From: Acidithiobacillus sp.
Lineage (GTDB): Bacteria > Pseudomonadota > Gammaproteobacteria > Acidithiobacillales > Acidithiobacillaceae
NCBI GenBank assembly: GCA_027445725.1
Contig: DAIAVG010000052.1
Location: 1-8,328 of the forward strand
Reading direction: 5' to 3'
DNA: 8,328 nucleotides
A model generated the notes under the pieces. That model made no database searches and was not told where the DNA came from. It saw nothing but the letters and a program-made list of their open reading frames with translations. This document shows positions 1-6,600 of the stretch, piece after piece. The position numbers and the translations under genes are program-made. Every line of letters starts with the position of its first letter. The stretch's first letter is position 1.

Positions 1-198
1 CTCAGTGAACCCGCAGAGGATTTGTTGTCCCTGAAAGGTATGGATAAGGGCTTGGCGCATTTGCTGGCCAGTAAAGGTGTTGTCACTTCCGAGGACTTGG
101 CGGAACTGGCTACGAGCGAGCTATGCGAGATGGTCGGTGTGGATGAGGAGCGGGCCAAGGCCCTCATTCTGGAGGCGCGTGCGCCCTGGTTTGCTTGA
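1..198 (+). CDS. nusA: Transcription termination/antitermination factor NusA, C-terminal fragment (5' end outside window)
   Basis: Frame 1 is open from the window edge to a TGA at 196-198 and gives 65 residues. They resemble the end of NusA: a helix-hairpin-helix-like segment (LLSLKGMDKGLAHLLASKG), then a second one (DLAELATSEL followed by VGVDEERAKALILEAR), ending in APWFA. The DEERAKALI stretch is nearly the same as in the C-terminal acidic-repeat domain of E. coli NusA. In the family NusA binds RNA polymerase and nascent RNA and controls pausing, termination and antitermination; in E. coli the C-terminal repeats contact RNA polymerase alpha and phage N protein. The S1 and KH domains lie outside the window, so whether one or two acidic repeats are present cannot be judged. 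Position directly before infB supports the assignment, as this is the conserved nusA-infB order. Confidence comes from both sequence and context. Confidence 0.9.
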   Translation, partial: LSEPAEDLLSLKGMDKGLAHLLASKGVVTSEDLAELATSELCEMVGVDEERAKALILEARAPWFA

Positions 199-210
199 TA
201 CAGACCCTGT

Positions 211-233
211 CCCCGCGACGTATGTCGGCGGGG
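211..233 (+). promoter_or_regulatory. Intercistronic hairpin between nusA and infB
   Basis: In the 59-nt nusA-infB spacer, CCCCGC (211-216) pairs with GCGGGG (228-233) and GAC (217-219) with GTC (224-226). G227 is bulged and the loop is GTAT (220-223). That makes nine base pairs, seven of them G-C. A short TTTT follows at 240-243, but seven nucleotides (234-239 plus part of the run) intervene and the run is brief, so it does not look like a standard intrinsic terminator. It ends 24 nt before the preferred infB start and 10 nt before its Shine-Dalgarno sequence. It could tune translation, attenuate read-through or mark a processing site; the role is inference. Confidence 0.5.
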
Positions 234-243
234 TAGCGGTTTT

Positions 244-254
244 GGAGAATGAGG
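244..254 (+). promoter_or_regulatory. Ribosome binding region of infB, deciding between two ATG starts
   Basis: GGAG at 244-247 lies 10 nt before ATG 258 but only 1 nt before ATG 249. A second purine patch, GAGG at 251-254, lies 3 nt before 258. Both are compatible with ATG 258 and neither fits ATG 249, so the downstream start is preferred. Confidence 0.6.
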
Positions 255-257
255 ATT

Positions 258-2897
258 ATGACGGTAACTGTCGCCAATTTTGCTGCTGAATTGGGTGTAA
301 CGAATGCTCGGCTGTTGGAGCAGTTGAATGCTGCGGGCATTTCCAAGAATACGGCCGAGGATGTGGTCACTGAGGACGACAAACATCGTCTTCTCGCTTC
401 GTTGCGCAGTGCGCACGGAGAGGGAGGCGGAGAGCTGCGCCGCATTACACTCAACCGCACCAGCACCACGGAAATCAAACAGTCTGTAGGCGCCGGGAAG
501 TCGCGTACGGTGCAGGTGGAAGTGCGTCGTAAACGGACTTACGTCAAACGGGAAGCGGTGGTTGAAGAGGCCACGGAATCAGCTATTCCAGAACACGCCC
601 CAGCCAGTGATCGGGTGACCCCAACGGTAATGGAGTCGGTGCCGGCTGCGGAAACGGTTTCTGCAGAAGAGGCAGTGCGGATTTCTGCGGAGCCGGTGCT
701 TGCGGAAGTCGTGGCTGATCAACAGATGCAGCCGGCGTATGTTGCGCCTGCGGCAGTAGCGGTGACGACGGAGCCTCCTGTGCAACAGGTTCCGTCGCTT
801 CCTGAAGCGAGGCTGGCACCCGCACCTTCGCGCGCTCCGGAACGGCCTAGTCCTGATCGTGGCAGGGCACCGGCAACTGGTGCGGATCGTGCACGACCCG
901 CAGCACCGTCGCCGACCAGCAGAACGCCGGCCGCAACGACGCCAGCGAAGGGCAAAAAAGCCGGTCCGGGCGCGCGCGCCGGGGATGATGATGCCCGCCG
1001 TGGTGGGGCAGCACGGCGGGGCGGGCGACGTAGTGACGAGGGCGGCAATGCCGATGCCTTGGCCCGGCGCCGCAAGTCCGGAGACAAACGAAGCCGTGGC
1101 AGGGGTGGTCCTGCCGCAAGCGAATGGGCGGCCACGCCGGTCATCCGCGAAGTGGCGATTCCCGAAACGATTACTGTGGGTGAGTTGGCCAGCCGGATGG
1201 CGATTAAGGCCACTGACGTGATCAAGGCGATGATGAAGATGGGGGTGATGGCCACCATCAATCAGGTGATAGATCAGGAAACCGCCGCAATCGTCGTAGA
1301 GGAACTGGGGCACAAGGTAAAGTTGGTGGGAATCACCAGCCCCGAGGCCTTTTTGGTAGAGGATGGAACTGCGGAGACACCGATCATGGGCCGACGGCCT
1401 CCGGTGGTGACGGTCATGGGGCATGTGGACCACGGTAAAACGTCGCTATTGGACCGGATTCGCTCTACACAGGTAGCCAGTGGTGAGGCTGGGGGTATTA
1501 CCCAGCACATCGGCGCCTACCATGTGGAAACGCCCAAGGGGATGGTGACCTTCCTCGATACGCCGGGCCACGAGGCGTTTACGGCCATGCGTGCCCGTGG
1601 TGCGCAGGCGACGGATATTGTCGTGCTGGTGGTGGCAGCCGATGACGGGGTAATGCCGCAGACGATCGAGGCGATTCACCACGCCAAGGCCGCTAAAGTG
1701 CCCATCGTGGTGGCGGTGAACAAGATCGATAAGCCGTCCGTAGACCCGGAACGCATACGCCAGGAACTCGCCGGGCATGAAGTGGTGCCTGAGGAGTGGG
1801 GCGGTGACACGCAATTTGTGAATGTCTCTGCAAAGACCGGGCTGCATATTGATGATTTGCTTGACGCTATTTTGTTGCAAGCGGAGATGCTGGATCTGGA
1901 TGTTCAGGTGAACGGCCCGGCGAAGGGCGTGGTCATCGAGTCCCGACTGGATCGTGGACGCGGCGTCGTGGCATCGGTGCTGGTACGTCAGGGCACCCTG
2001 CATACGGGTGATATGCTGCTGGCTGGAGCACAGTTTGGACGGGTGCGGGCCTTGGTGGATGATACGGGCCAGCCGACGCAGTCGGTGGCTCCGGGCATGC
2101 CGGCAGAGGTGCTGGGTCTGGGGGATGTGCCTCAGGCCGGTGACGAGGTGGTCGTGGTGGCCGATGAGCGTAAAGCCCGCGAAGTGGCGCTCTTTCGCCA
2201 GGGTAAATTCCGTGACGTGCGTCTGGCGAAGAGTCAGAAGGCGACGCTGGAAAGCCTGTTCGAGGCCGCCGCAGATGGCCAGTTGCAGCAGTTGAATTTG
2301 CTGATTAAGGCGGACGTACAGGGCTCCGTAGAGGCCTTGGCCACGACGCTGGAACGCCTTTCCACTTCCGAGGTGAAGGTCAATGTCATTCACTCCGGGG
2401 TCGGTGGCATTACGGAGTCCGATGTGAACCTCGCCGCGGCGTCTCAGGCGGTCATCATCGGCTTCAACGTGCGTGCGGAAGCCCCCGCCCGGCGTCTGAT
2501 CGACCATAGCGGCGTGGATGTCCGTTATCACAGCGTCATTTACGATGCGGTGGACGAGGTGAAGGCCGCTATGAGCGGTATGCTCGCTCCCGAAATTCGT
2601 GAGCGTATTCTGGGCCATGCGCAGGTGCGCGATACGTTCCGGGTGCCCAAGGTGGGTATGATCGCCGGTTGTATGGTTACCGACGGCCTCTTGCGGCGTA
2701 ACGCCAAGGTCCGAGTAATCCGTCAGGATGTGGTCATTCATGCCGGAGAAATGGATTCCTTGCGGCGCTTCAAAGAAGATGTCAAGGAAGTGCGTGAAGG
2801 TTTTGAGTGTGGTGTGGGTATCCGCAACTTTAATGATCTGAAAAACGGCGACGTCATTGAGGCCTTCGAAACCACTGAAGTGGCGCGAACGGTCTAG
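258..2897 (+). CDS. infB: Translation initiation factor IF-2
   Basis: This GTPase brings fMet-tRNA to the 30S subunit and promotes 50S joining in the cytoplasm. The protein has 879 residues, close to E. coli IF2 (890). In order one sees an N-terminal IF2_N module (about 1-50), a basic IF2-associated segment (about 60-95), a long Ala/Pro/Arg/Gly-rich linker (about 96-290), a second IF2_N module (about 298-357) and the G domain. The G domain shows G1 GHVDHGKT at 388-395, the GGITQHIGA switch region, G3 DTPGH at 434-438, G4 NKID at 488-491 and G5 SAK at 524-526. Domains II, C1 and C2 follow; C2 carries EGFECGVGI with Cys851, part of the initiator-tRNA-binding domain. ATG 258 ([13 protein letters not shown]) is preferred over ATG 249 because it matches the usual N-terminus and has better Shine-Dalgarno spacing; 249 would add three residues. 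The G-domain set is intact. The gene is co-directional with nusA and rbfA. Confidence 0.97.
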   Translation: MTVTVANFAAELGVTNARLLEQLNAAGISKNTAEDVVTEDDKHRLLASLRSAHGEGGGELRRITLNRTSTTEIKQSVGAGKSRTVQVEVRRKRTYVKREAVVEEATESAIPEHAPASDRVTPTVMESVPAAETVSAEEAVRISAEPVLAEVVADQQMQPAYVAPAAVAVTTEPPVQQVPSLPEARLAPAPSRAPERPSPDRGRAPATGADRARPAAPSPTSRTPAATTPAKGKKAGPGARAGDDDARRGGAARRGGRRSDEGGNADALARRRKSGDKRSRGRGGPAASEWAATPVIREVAIPETITVGELASRMAIKATDVIKAMMKMGVMATINQVIDQETAAIVVEELGHKVKLVGITSPEAFLVEDGTAETPIMGRRPPVVTVMGHVDHGKTSLLDRIRSTQVASGEAGGITQHIGAYHVETPKGMVTFLDTPGHEAFTAMRARGAQATDIVVLVVAADDGVMPQTIEAIHHAKAAKVPIVVAVNKIDKPSVDPERIRQELAGHEVVPEEWGGDTQFVNVSAKTGLHIDDLLDAILLQAEMLDLDVQVNGPAKGVVIESRLDRGRGVVASVLVRQGTLHTGDMLLAGAQFGRVRALVDDTGQPTQSVAPGMPAEVLGLGDVPQAGDEVVVVADERKAREVALFRQGKFRDVRLAKSQKATLESLFEAAADGQLQQLNLLIKADVQGSVEALATTLERLSTSEVKVNVIHSGVGGITESDVNLAAASQAVIIGFNVRAEAPARRLIDHSGVDVRYHSVIYDAVDEVKAAMSGMLAPEIRERILGHAQVRDTFRVPKVGMIAGCMVTDGLLRRNAKVRVIRQDVVIHAGEMDSLRRFKEDVKEVREGFECGVGIRNFNDLKNGDVIEAFETTEVARTV

Positions 2898-2901
2898 GAG
2901 G
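2896..2901 (+). promoter_or_regulatory. Shine-Dalgarno AGGAGG of rbfA, merged with the infB stop codon
   Basis: A perfect AGGAGG shares two bases with the infB stop codon (TAG, 2895-2897). It is 5 nt from TTG 2907 and only 2 nt from GTG 2904. The spacing therefore favours the TTG start, with GTG 2904 as an alternative. The arrangement suggests that ribosomes ending on infB re-initiate on rbfA. Confidence 0.7.
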
Positions 2902-2906
2902 CGGTG

Positions 2907-3296
2907 TTGCATAGTTCTCATCGCGCGTATCCGCGCGGCGCCAGGGTGGCCCATTTACTGCGGGAAGAGATTGCAGCGGTATTGCCGCGTCTGCACGGGC
3001 TGCCTTCCGACCTGTCTCTGCTGCCCCCCAGTATCACACTGGTGGATTTGCCGGCGGATATGCGCTCGGCAGCCGTATATTTTTCGCTGATGGATGGTCC
3101 TGAGCGGGCCGATGCGGTGCGTCAGGTGTTACAGGATCATGCCGGAGAAATCCGTCAGCTCCTGGGAAAGCGTTTGGCCTTGCGGCGCATTCCGCCCCTG
3201 CATTTTATCTACGACGCGCGTTTTGATCGTGGCGCAGAAATGGCGGAGCTCCTGGCGCGCCTGCCGCCGGCGCAGGAACCGGAGGATCTGCCATGA
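2907..3296 (+). CDS. rbfA: 30S ribosome-binding factor RbfA (divergent)
   Basis: RbfA is a small KH-fold protein that binds the immature 30S subunit near the 5' helix of 16S rRNA and helps late maturation, with a known role in cold adaptation in E. coli. The 129-residue product has the family C-terminal pattern: EIRQLLGKRLALRRIPPLHFIYD aligns residue for residue with E. coli RbfA, where the same stretch ends in PELTFFYD. An N-terminal basic helix (RVAHLLREEIAAVL) is also typical. The middle is less usual: the common DPRLG motif before the first strand is not seen, and the AxG kink motif (ASG in E. coli) reads HAG at 78-80. Position between infB and truB supports the call strongly. The start is TTG 2907 from Shine-Dalgarno spacing; GTG 2904 would add one residue. 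The stop overlaps the truB ATG. Identity is secure from context plus the C-terminal half. Confidence 0.88.
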   Translation: MHSSHRAYPRGARVAHLLREEIAAVLPRLHGLPSDLSLLPPSITLVDLPADMRSAAVYFSLMDGPERADAVRQVLQDHAGEIRQLLGKRLALRRIPPLHFIYDARFDRGAEMAELLARLPPAQEPEDLP

Positions 3297-4177
3297 GTTG
3301 TCAGCATGGTCTGTTGCTCCTCGACAAGCCTGCGGGGCTGACGTCCAACGCCGCCTTGCAGCGAGCTAAACGTCTGCTCGGCATAAAAAAAGCCGGGCAT
3401 ACGGGGAGCCTCGATCCCATCGCTACCGGGTTGCTGGTCTTGCTTTTTGGTGAGGCCACTAAAGTCTCTGACTATATTCTTAACGCGGACAAGTCCTATC
3501 GGGCGACCTTGCGTCTGGGGCAGACCACGACGACGGGTGACAGCGAGGGGAAAATTCTTGAAGAGCGGCCGGTAACCGTCAGCGCCGAGCAGGTGCGTGC
3601 GGTGTTGCCGCAGTTTCTCGGTGAGATCGCGCAAATTCCGCCCATGTATTCGGCGATCAAGCAGGGTGGCAAGCCGCTTTATGAGCTGGCGCGCAAGGGC
3701 CTGGAGGTGGAGCGGGCGGCACGGCGGGTACGCATCGATGCGCTCGACCTGATTTTGTTGGACGGTGACCGTTTGGTACTGGATGTGCGCTGTTCCAAGG
3801 GCACCTATATCCGCAGTCTGGCGGTAGATATCGGTGCGGCACTGGGGTGTGGTGCGCATGTTGAAGGATTGCGGCGGACTTCTACCGGTCCCTTTGATAT
3901 CGCGCAGGCGTTGACCCTGGAGGAGCTTGCCGATGTGCTTGGGCGTGGGGAATGTCCGCTTAAAGCCATGGATCTGGCTTTGGAATATTTACCGGCGGTG
4001 ACTCTGACGGAGAACACGGCCTATTACCTGCGTCAGGGACAGGGGGTCGTGGTTGCCCACGCGCCTTCTTCCCTTGGGCGCATTCGCCTCTATGGACCGG
4101 GGGAGCAGTTCCTCGGTTTAGGGGAGGTCATGGACGACGGAAAGGTGGCGCCTCGCCGCCTCATGAGCGTAAACTAG
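3293..4177 (+). CDS. truB: tRNA pseudouridine(55) synthase TruB
   Basis: TruB converts uridine 55 in the T loop of most tRNAs to pseudouridine and, in E. coli, also acts as a tRNA chaperone. The 294-residue protein starts with the family signature DKPAGLTSN (11-19), followed by GHTGSLDP with the catalytic Asp41 (E. coli Asp48). The active-site Tyr69 in DKSYR (E. coli Tyr76) and Arg174 in CSKGTYIR (E. coli Arg181) are all present. GCGAHVEGLRR and a C-terminal PUA-like region ending GEVMDDGKVAPRRL complete the usual bacterial layout, with length close to E. coli (314). ATG 3293 overlaps the rbfA TGA as ATGA, and GGAGG at 3281-3285 inside rbfA stands 7 nt upstream, so translational coupling to rbfA is likely. 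Nothing is missing from the active site. Confidence 0.97.
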   Translation: MSCQHGLLLLDKPAGLTSNAALQRAKRLLGIKKAGHTGSLDPIATGLLVLLFGEATKVSDYILNADKSYRATLRLGQTTTTGDSEGKILEERPVTVSAEQVRAVLPQFLGEIAQIPPMYSAIKQGGKPLYELARKGLEVERAARRVRIDALDLILLDGDRLVLDVRCSKGTYIRSLAVDIGAALGCGAHVEGLRRTSTGPFDIAQALTLEELADVLGRGECPLKAMDLALEYLPAVTLTENTAYYLRQGQGVVVAHAPSSLGRIRLYGPGEQFLGLGEVMDDGKVAPRRLMSVN

Positions 4178-4203
4178 GGATTATTGTTTTTTTAGAATTT
4201 CCG

Positions 4204-4208
4204 AGGAG
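4204..4208 (+). promoter_or_regulatory. Shine-Dalgarno AGGAG of rpsO in an AT-rich leader
   Basis: AGGAG lies 8 nt before the rpsO ATG, inside the 39-nt truB-rpsO spacer (4178-4216), of which only 12 bases are G or C. The spacer has a run of seven T (4187-4193). A low-structure, strong-Shine-Dalgarno leader fits a highly expressed ribosomal protein gene. Confidence 0.7.
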
Positions 4209-4216
4209 AAGGAATT

Positions 4217-4486
4217 ATGTCATTGTCTCGTGATATCAAAGCAGAAGTTGTCCAGGGTTATGCCACGCATGCGGGGGATACGGGTTCTCCTGAAGTGCAG
4301 GTTGCCCTGCTGACCACCCGTATTGAAGGGCTGGCCGATCATTTTAAGATCAATAAGCATGACCACCATTCCCGTCAGGGTCTTTTGAAAATGGTCGGTC
4401 AGCGCCGCAAGTTGCTGGACTATCTGAAGAAGCGGGATATGAATCGCTATCGCACGCTGATCGAACGTCTGGGTCTGCGTAAGTAA
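4217..4486 (+). CDS. rpsO: 30S ribosomal protein S15
   Basis: S15 is a primary binding protein of the 16S rRNA central domain. It nucleates assembly of the platform with S6, S18, S8 and S11 and takes part in an intersubunit bridge. The product has 89 residues, the standard family length. The conserved rRNA-binding features are present: [13 protein letters not shown] (21-33), DHHSR at 49-53 and [13 protein letters not shown] (62-74), ending in LIERLGLRK. The ATG follows a good AGGAG. In E. coli S15 represses its own translation through a pseudoknot in the rpsO leader; whether the 39-nt leader here can form an equivalent is not clear to me. No terminator follows the gene, so pnp is probably cotranscribed with it. 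Confidence 0.98.
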   Translation: MSLSRDIKAEVVQGYATHAGDTGSPEVQVALLTTRIEGLADHFKINKHDHHSRQGLLKMVGQRRKLLDYLKKRDMNRYRTLIERLGLRK

Positions 4487-4490
4487 GGAG
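4486..4490 (+). promoter_or_regulatory. Shine-Dalgarno AGGAG of pnp, overlapping the rpsO stop codon
   Basis: AGGAG begins on the last base of the rpsO TAA (4484-4486) and is 6 nt from TTG 4497. This spacing supports the TTG as the pnp start. The whole rpsO-pnp gap is 10 nt. Confidence 0.7.
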
Positions 4491-4496
4491 AAGGTC

Positions 4497-6575
4497 TTGA
4501 CCATCATTCGGAAAGAAGTGGATTTTGGCGGTCGCCGCCTGCAACTGGAAACGGGCCGTATGGCGCGCCAGGCAGACGGTGCGGTACTGGTTTCTAGCGG
4601 GGATACGGTCGTTCTGGTGACGGCAGTGGGCCGCCGGGAGGTGAAGCCGGGCCAGGATTTCTTTCCGTTGACGGTCAACTATCAGGAAAAGGCCTATGCA
4701 GCGGGCAAAATTCCTGGTGGCTTCTTTAAGCGTGAAGGGCGGCCTGCTGAAAAGGAGACGCTGACCTCACGGCTGATTGATCGGCCCATCCGGCCGCTCT
4801 TTCCCAAGGGCTTCATGAACGAAGTGCAGGTTATCGCCACGGTACTGTCGGTGGATCGTGATAATGATCCCGATATCCTGGCGCTGGTCGGTGCTTCGGC
4901 GGCACTGGCGATTTCCGGCATTCCGTTCAATGGTCCGATTGGTGCGGCCCGGGTGGGTTATATCGACGGGCAGTATATGCTGAACCCCGGTTACTCGCAG
5001 TTGACCACTTCGCAACTGGATCTCGTGGTGGCAGGGACCCGGCAGGCGGTACTCATGGTCGAGTCCGAGGCGCAGCAATTGTCCGAAGAGATCATGCTGG
5101 AAGCGGTGATGTTCGGTCACACGCAGTTCCAGCCGGTTATCGAGACGATTGAGGCCTTGGCACGGGAAGCCGGTAAGTCGCGCTGGGAGTGGGTGGCGCC
5201 GGTGGCCGATGAGGCCCTGGGCGCGCTGGTGCGCGAGGAGGCCACGCGGCTCTTGCAGGAAGCTTATGCGCTGACGGAGAAGCAGGCACGCAGCAAGCGC
5301 CTGGAAGAAGTGCAGCAGGCCATGGCGACAGCCTTCGCCGCGGGAGATGCGCAGCGCGGCGACCTGGTTCGTGGCCTGTTGAAAAAAATCGAAACCAGCA
5401 TTGTGCGCGGACGCATTTTGGATGGCGCGCCGCGCATTGATGGCCGGGACAGCAAGACGGTGCGTCCCATCACCATCGAGACGGGCGTGTTGCCGCGGAC
5501 CCACGGTTCGGCGCTCTTTACCCGGGGGGAAACCCAGGCCCTGGTGGTGGCGACCTTGGGCACCAAGGGTGATGAACAGATCATTGACGCCCTGCAAGGG
5601 GAGAGTCGTGATCGCTTTATGCTGCATTACAACTTTCCACCTTTCTCTACCGGTGAGACGGGTATGGTGGGTTCCCCCAAGCGCCGGGAAATCGGCCACG
5701 GGCGCCTGGCCAAGCGCGCAGTAGCGGCGGTCCTGCCCGGTAATAGCGAATTCCCGTACAGCTTGCGGGTGGTCTCTGAAGTGCTGGAGTCCAACGGCTC
5801 TTCCAGCATGGCGACCGTTTGCGGTGCCTCCCTGGCGCTGATGGATGCCGGTGTGCCGCTCAAGGCGCCGGTGGCGGGTGTGGCCATGGGCCTCATCAAG
5901 GAAGGCGACCGCTTTGCCGTTCTCACCGATATTCTCGGTGATGAAGATCATCTGGGCGATATGGATTTCAAGGTGGCGGGCACAGAACAGGGGGTGACCG
6001 CCCTGCAGATGGATATCAAGATTGACGGGATTACCCGGGAAATCATGGCGCAGGCGCTCGATCAGGCGCTGGCCGGGCGACTGCATATCCTCGGGCTGAT
6101 GAACGGTGTGCTGTCCACAGGCCGTGGCGAGTTGTCCGACTATGCGCCGCGTATTATCACCATCCAGATTAATCCGGATCGCATCCGCGACGTCATCGGA
6201 CCGGGCGGCAAGGTCATCCGTGCCCTGACCGAAGAAACCGGCGCGACCATTGATATTCAGGACAATGGCACGGTAACCATCGCCTCTGTGGACGGTGAAG
6301 CGGGCGCCGCCGCGAAGCGGCGTATCGAATTGCTGACGGCGGATGTGCAGGTCGATACCATTTATGATGGCAAGGTGGCCAAGATCATGGATTTCGGTGC
6401 CTTTGTGACGATTCTGCCGGGACGGGATGGCCTGTTGCACATTTCCCAGATCAGCAACGAGCGGGTCAGCGATGTCCACGACCACCTCAAGGAAGGGCAG
6501 ACGGTGCGCGTCAAAGTCCTGGAGGTGGATCGTCAGGGCAAGATCAAACTGAGCAGGAAGGATATCCCGCAATAA
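4497..6575 (+). CDS. pnp: Polyribonucleotide nucleotidyltransferase (PNPase)
   Basis: PNPase degrades RNA 3' to 5' by phosphorolysis as a ring-shaped trimer, and can also add tails. The 692 residues show, in order, RNase PH domain 1 (about 1-215) with FFKR at 76-79 (E. coli FFRR, the RNA-gripping constriction), an all-helical domain (about 240-310), RNase PH domain 2 (about 315-540), KH (about 550-610, GxxG at 568-571) and S1 (about 618-690). Catalytic residues are intact: Ser435-437 in ESNGSSS for phosphate binding, Asp484 and Asp490 in [11 protein letters not shown], and Lys492, each two less than the E. coli numbers. The start is TTG 4497, from Shine-Dalgarno spacing and the family-like N-terminus [15 protein letters not shown]. 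The protein stops right after the S1 domain and lacks the roughly 20-residue tail of E. coli PNPase (711). It is closely linked to rpsO, with no separate leader. Confidence 0.97.
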   Translation: MTIIRKEVDFGGRRLQLETGRMARQADGAVLVSSGDTVVLVTAVGRREVKPGQDFFPLTVNYQEKAYAAGKIPGGFFKREGRPAEKETLTSRLIDRPIRPLFPKGFMNEVQVIATVLSVDRDNDPDILALVGASAALAISGIPFNGPIGAARVGYIDGQYMLNPGYSQLTTSQLDLVVAGTRQAVLMVESEAQQLSEEIMLEAVMFGHTQFQPVIETIEALAREAGKSRWEWVAPVADEALGALVREEATRLLQEAYALTEKQARSKRLEEVQQAMATAFAAGDAQRGDLVRGLLKKIETSIVRGRILDGAPRIDGRDSKTVRPITIETGVLPRTHGSALFTRGETQALVVATLGTKGDEQIIDALQGESRDRFMLHYNFPPFSTGETGMVGSPKRREIGHGRLAKRAVAAVLPGNSEFPYSLRVVSEVLESNGSSSMATVCGASLALMDAGVPLKAPVAGVAMGLIKEGDRFAVLTDILGDEDHLGDMDFKVAGTEQGVTALQMDIKIDGITREIMAQALDQALAGRLHILGLMNGVLSTGRGELSDYAPRIITIQINPDRIRDVIGPGGKVIRALTEETGATIDIQDNGTVTIASVDGEAGAAAKRRIELLTADVQVDTIYDGKVAKIMDFGAFVTILPGRDGLLHISQISNERVSDVHDHLKEGQTVRVKVLEVDRQGKIKLSRKDIPQ

Positions 6576-6600
6576 GCTGTCCGCCGACATCATTATCAAT

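Noticed and set aside
579..1433. Several open frames in both directions over the IF2 linker, including - strand 579-1433 and + strand 859-1221
   Set aside because: They lie over low-complexity GC-rich codons, where stops are rare in all frames. The products are Arg/Pro/His-rich and unlike any family I know.
1446..2954. 502-codon open frame on the - strand opposite infB
   Set aside because: It has the same shadow composition, mirrors the conserved GTPase and C-terminal domains of IF2, and shows no start signal or recognisable fold.
2738..3151. 15-nt direct match between infB (2738-2752) and rbfA (3137-3151)
   Set aside because: Both copies encode ordinary in-frame residues around HAGE in unrelated proteins. 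A single short match in GC-rich DNA is most likely chance.
4144..4193. Stem GGTGGCG/CGCCGCC (4144-4160) followed by T7 (4187-4193) as a truB terminator
   Set aside because: The stem is real on paper (one G-T pair, CCT loop), but 26 nt separate it from the T run, so it cannot act as an intrinsic terminator. The bases also encode the conserved VAPRR end of TruB.
4193..4198. TAGAAT as a possible -10 box for an rpsO promoter
   Set aside because: The best -35 at normal spacing (TAAACT, 4170-4175) matches only three of six bases. A start about 7 nt downstream would remove most of the Shine-Dalgarno sequence.
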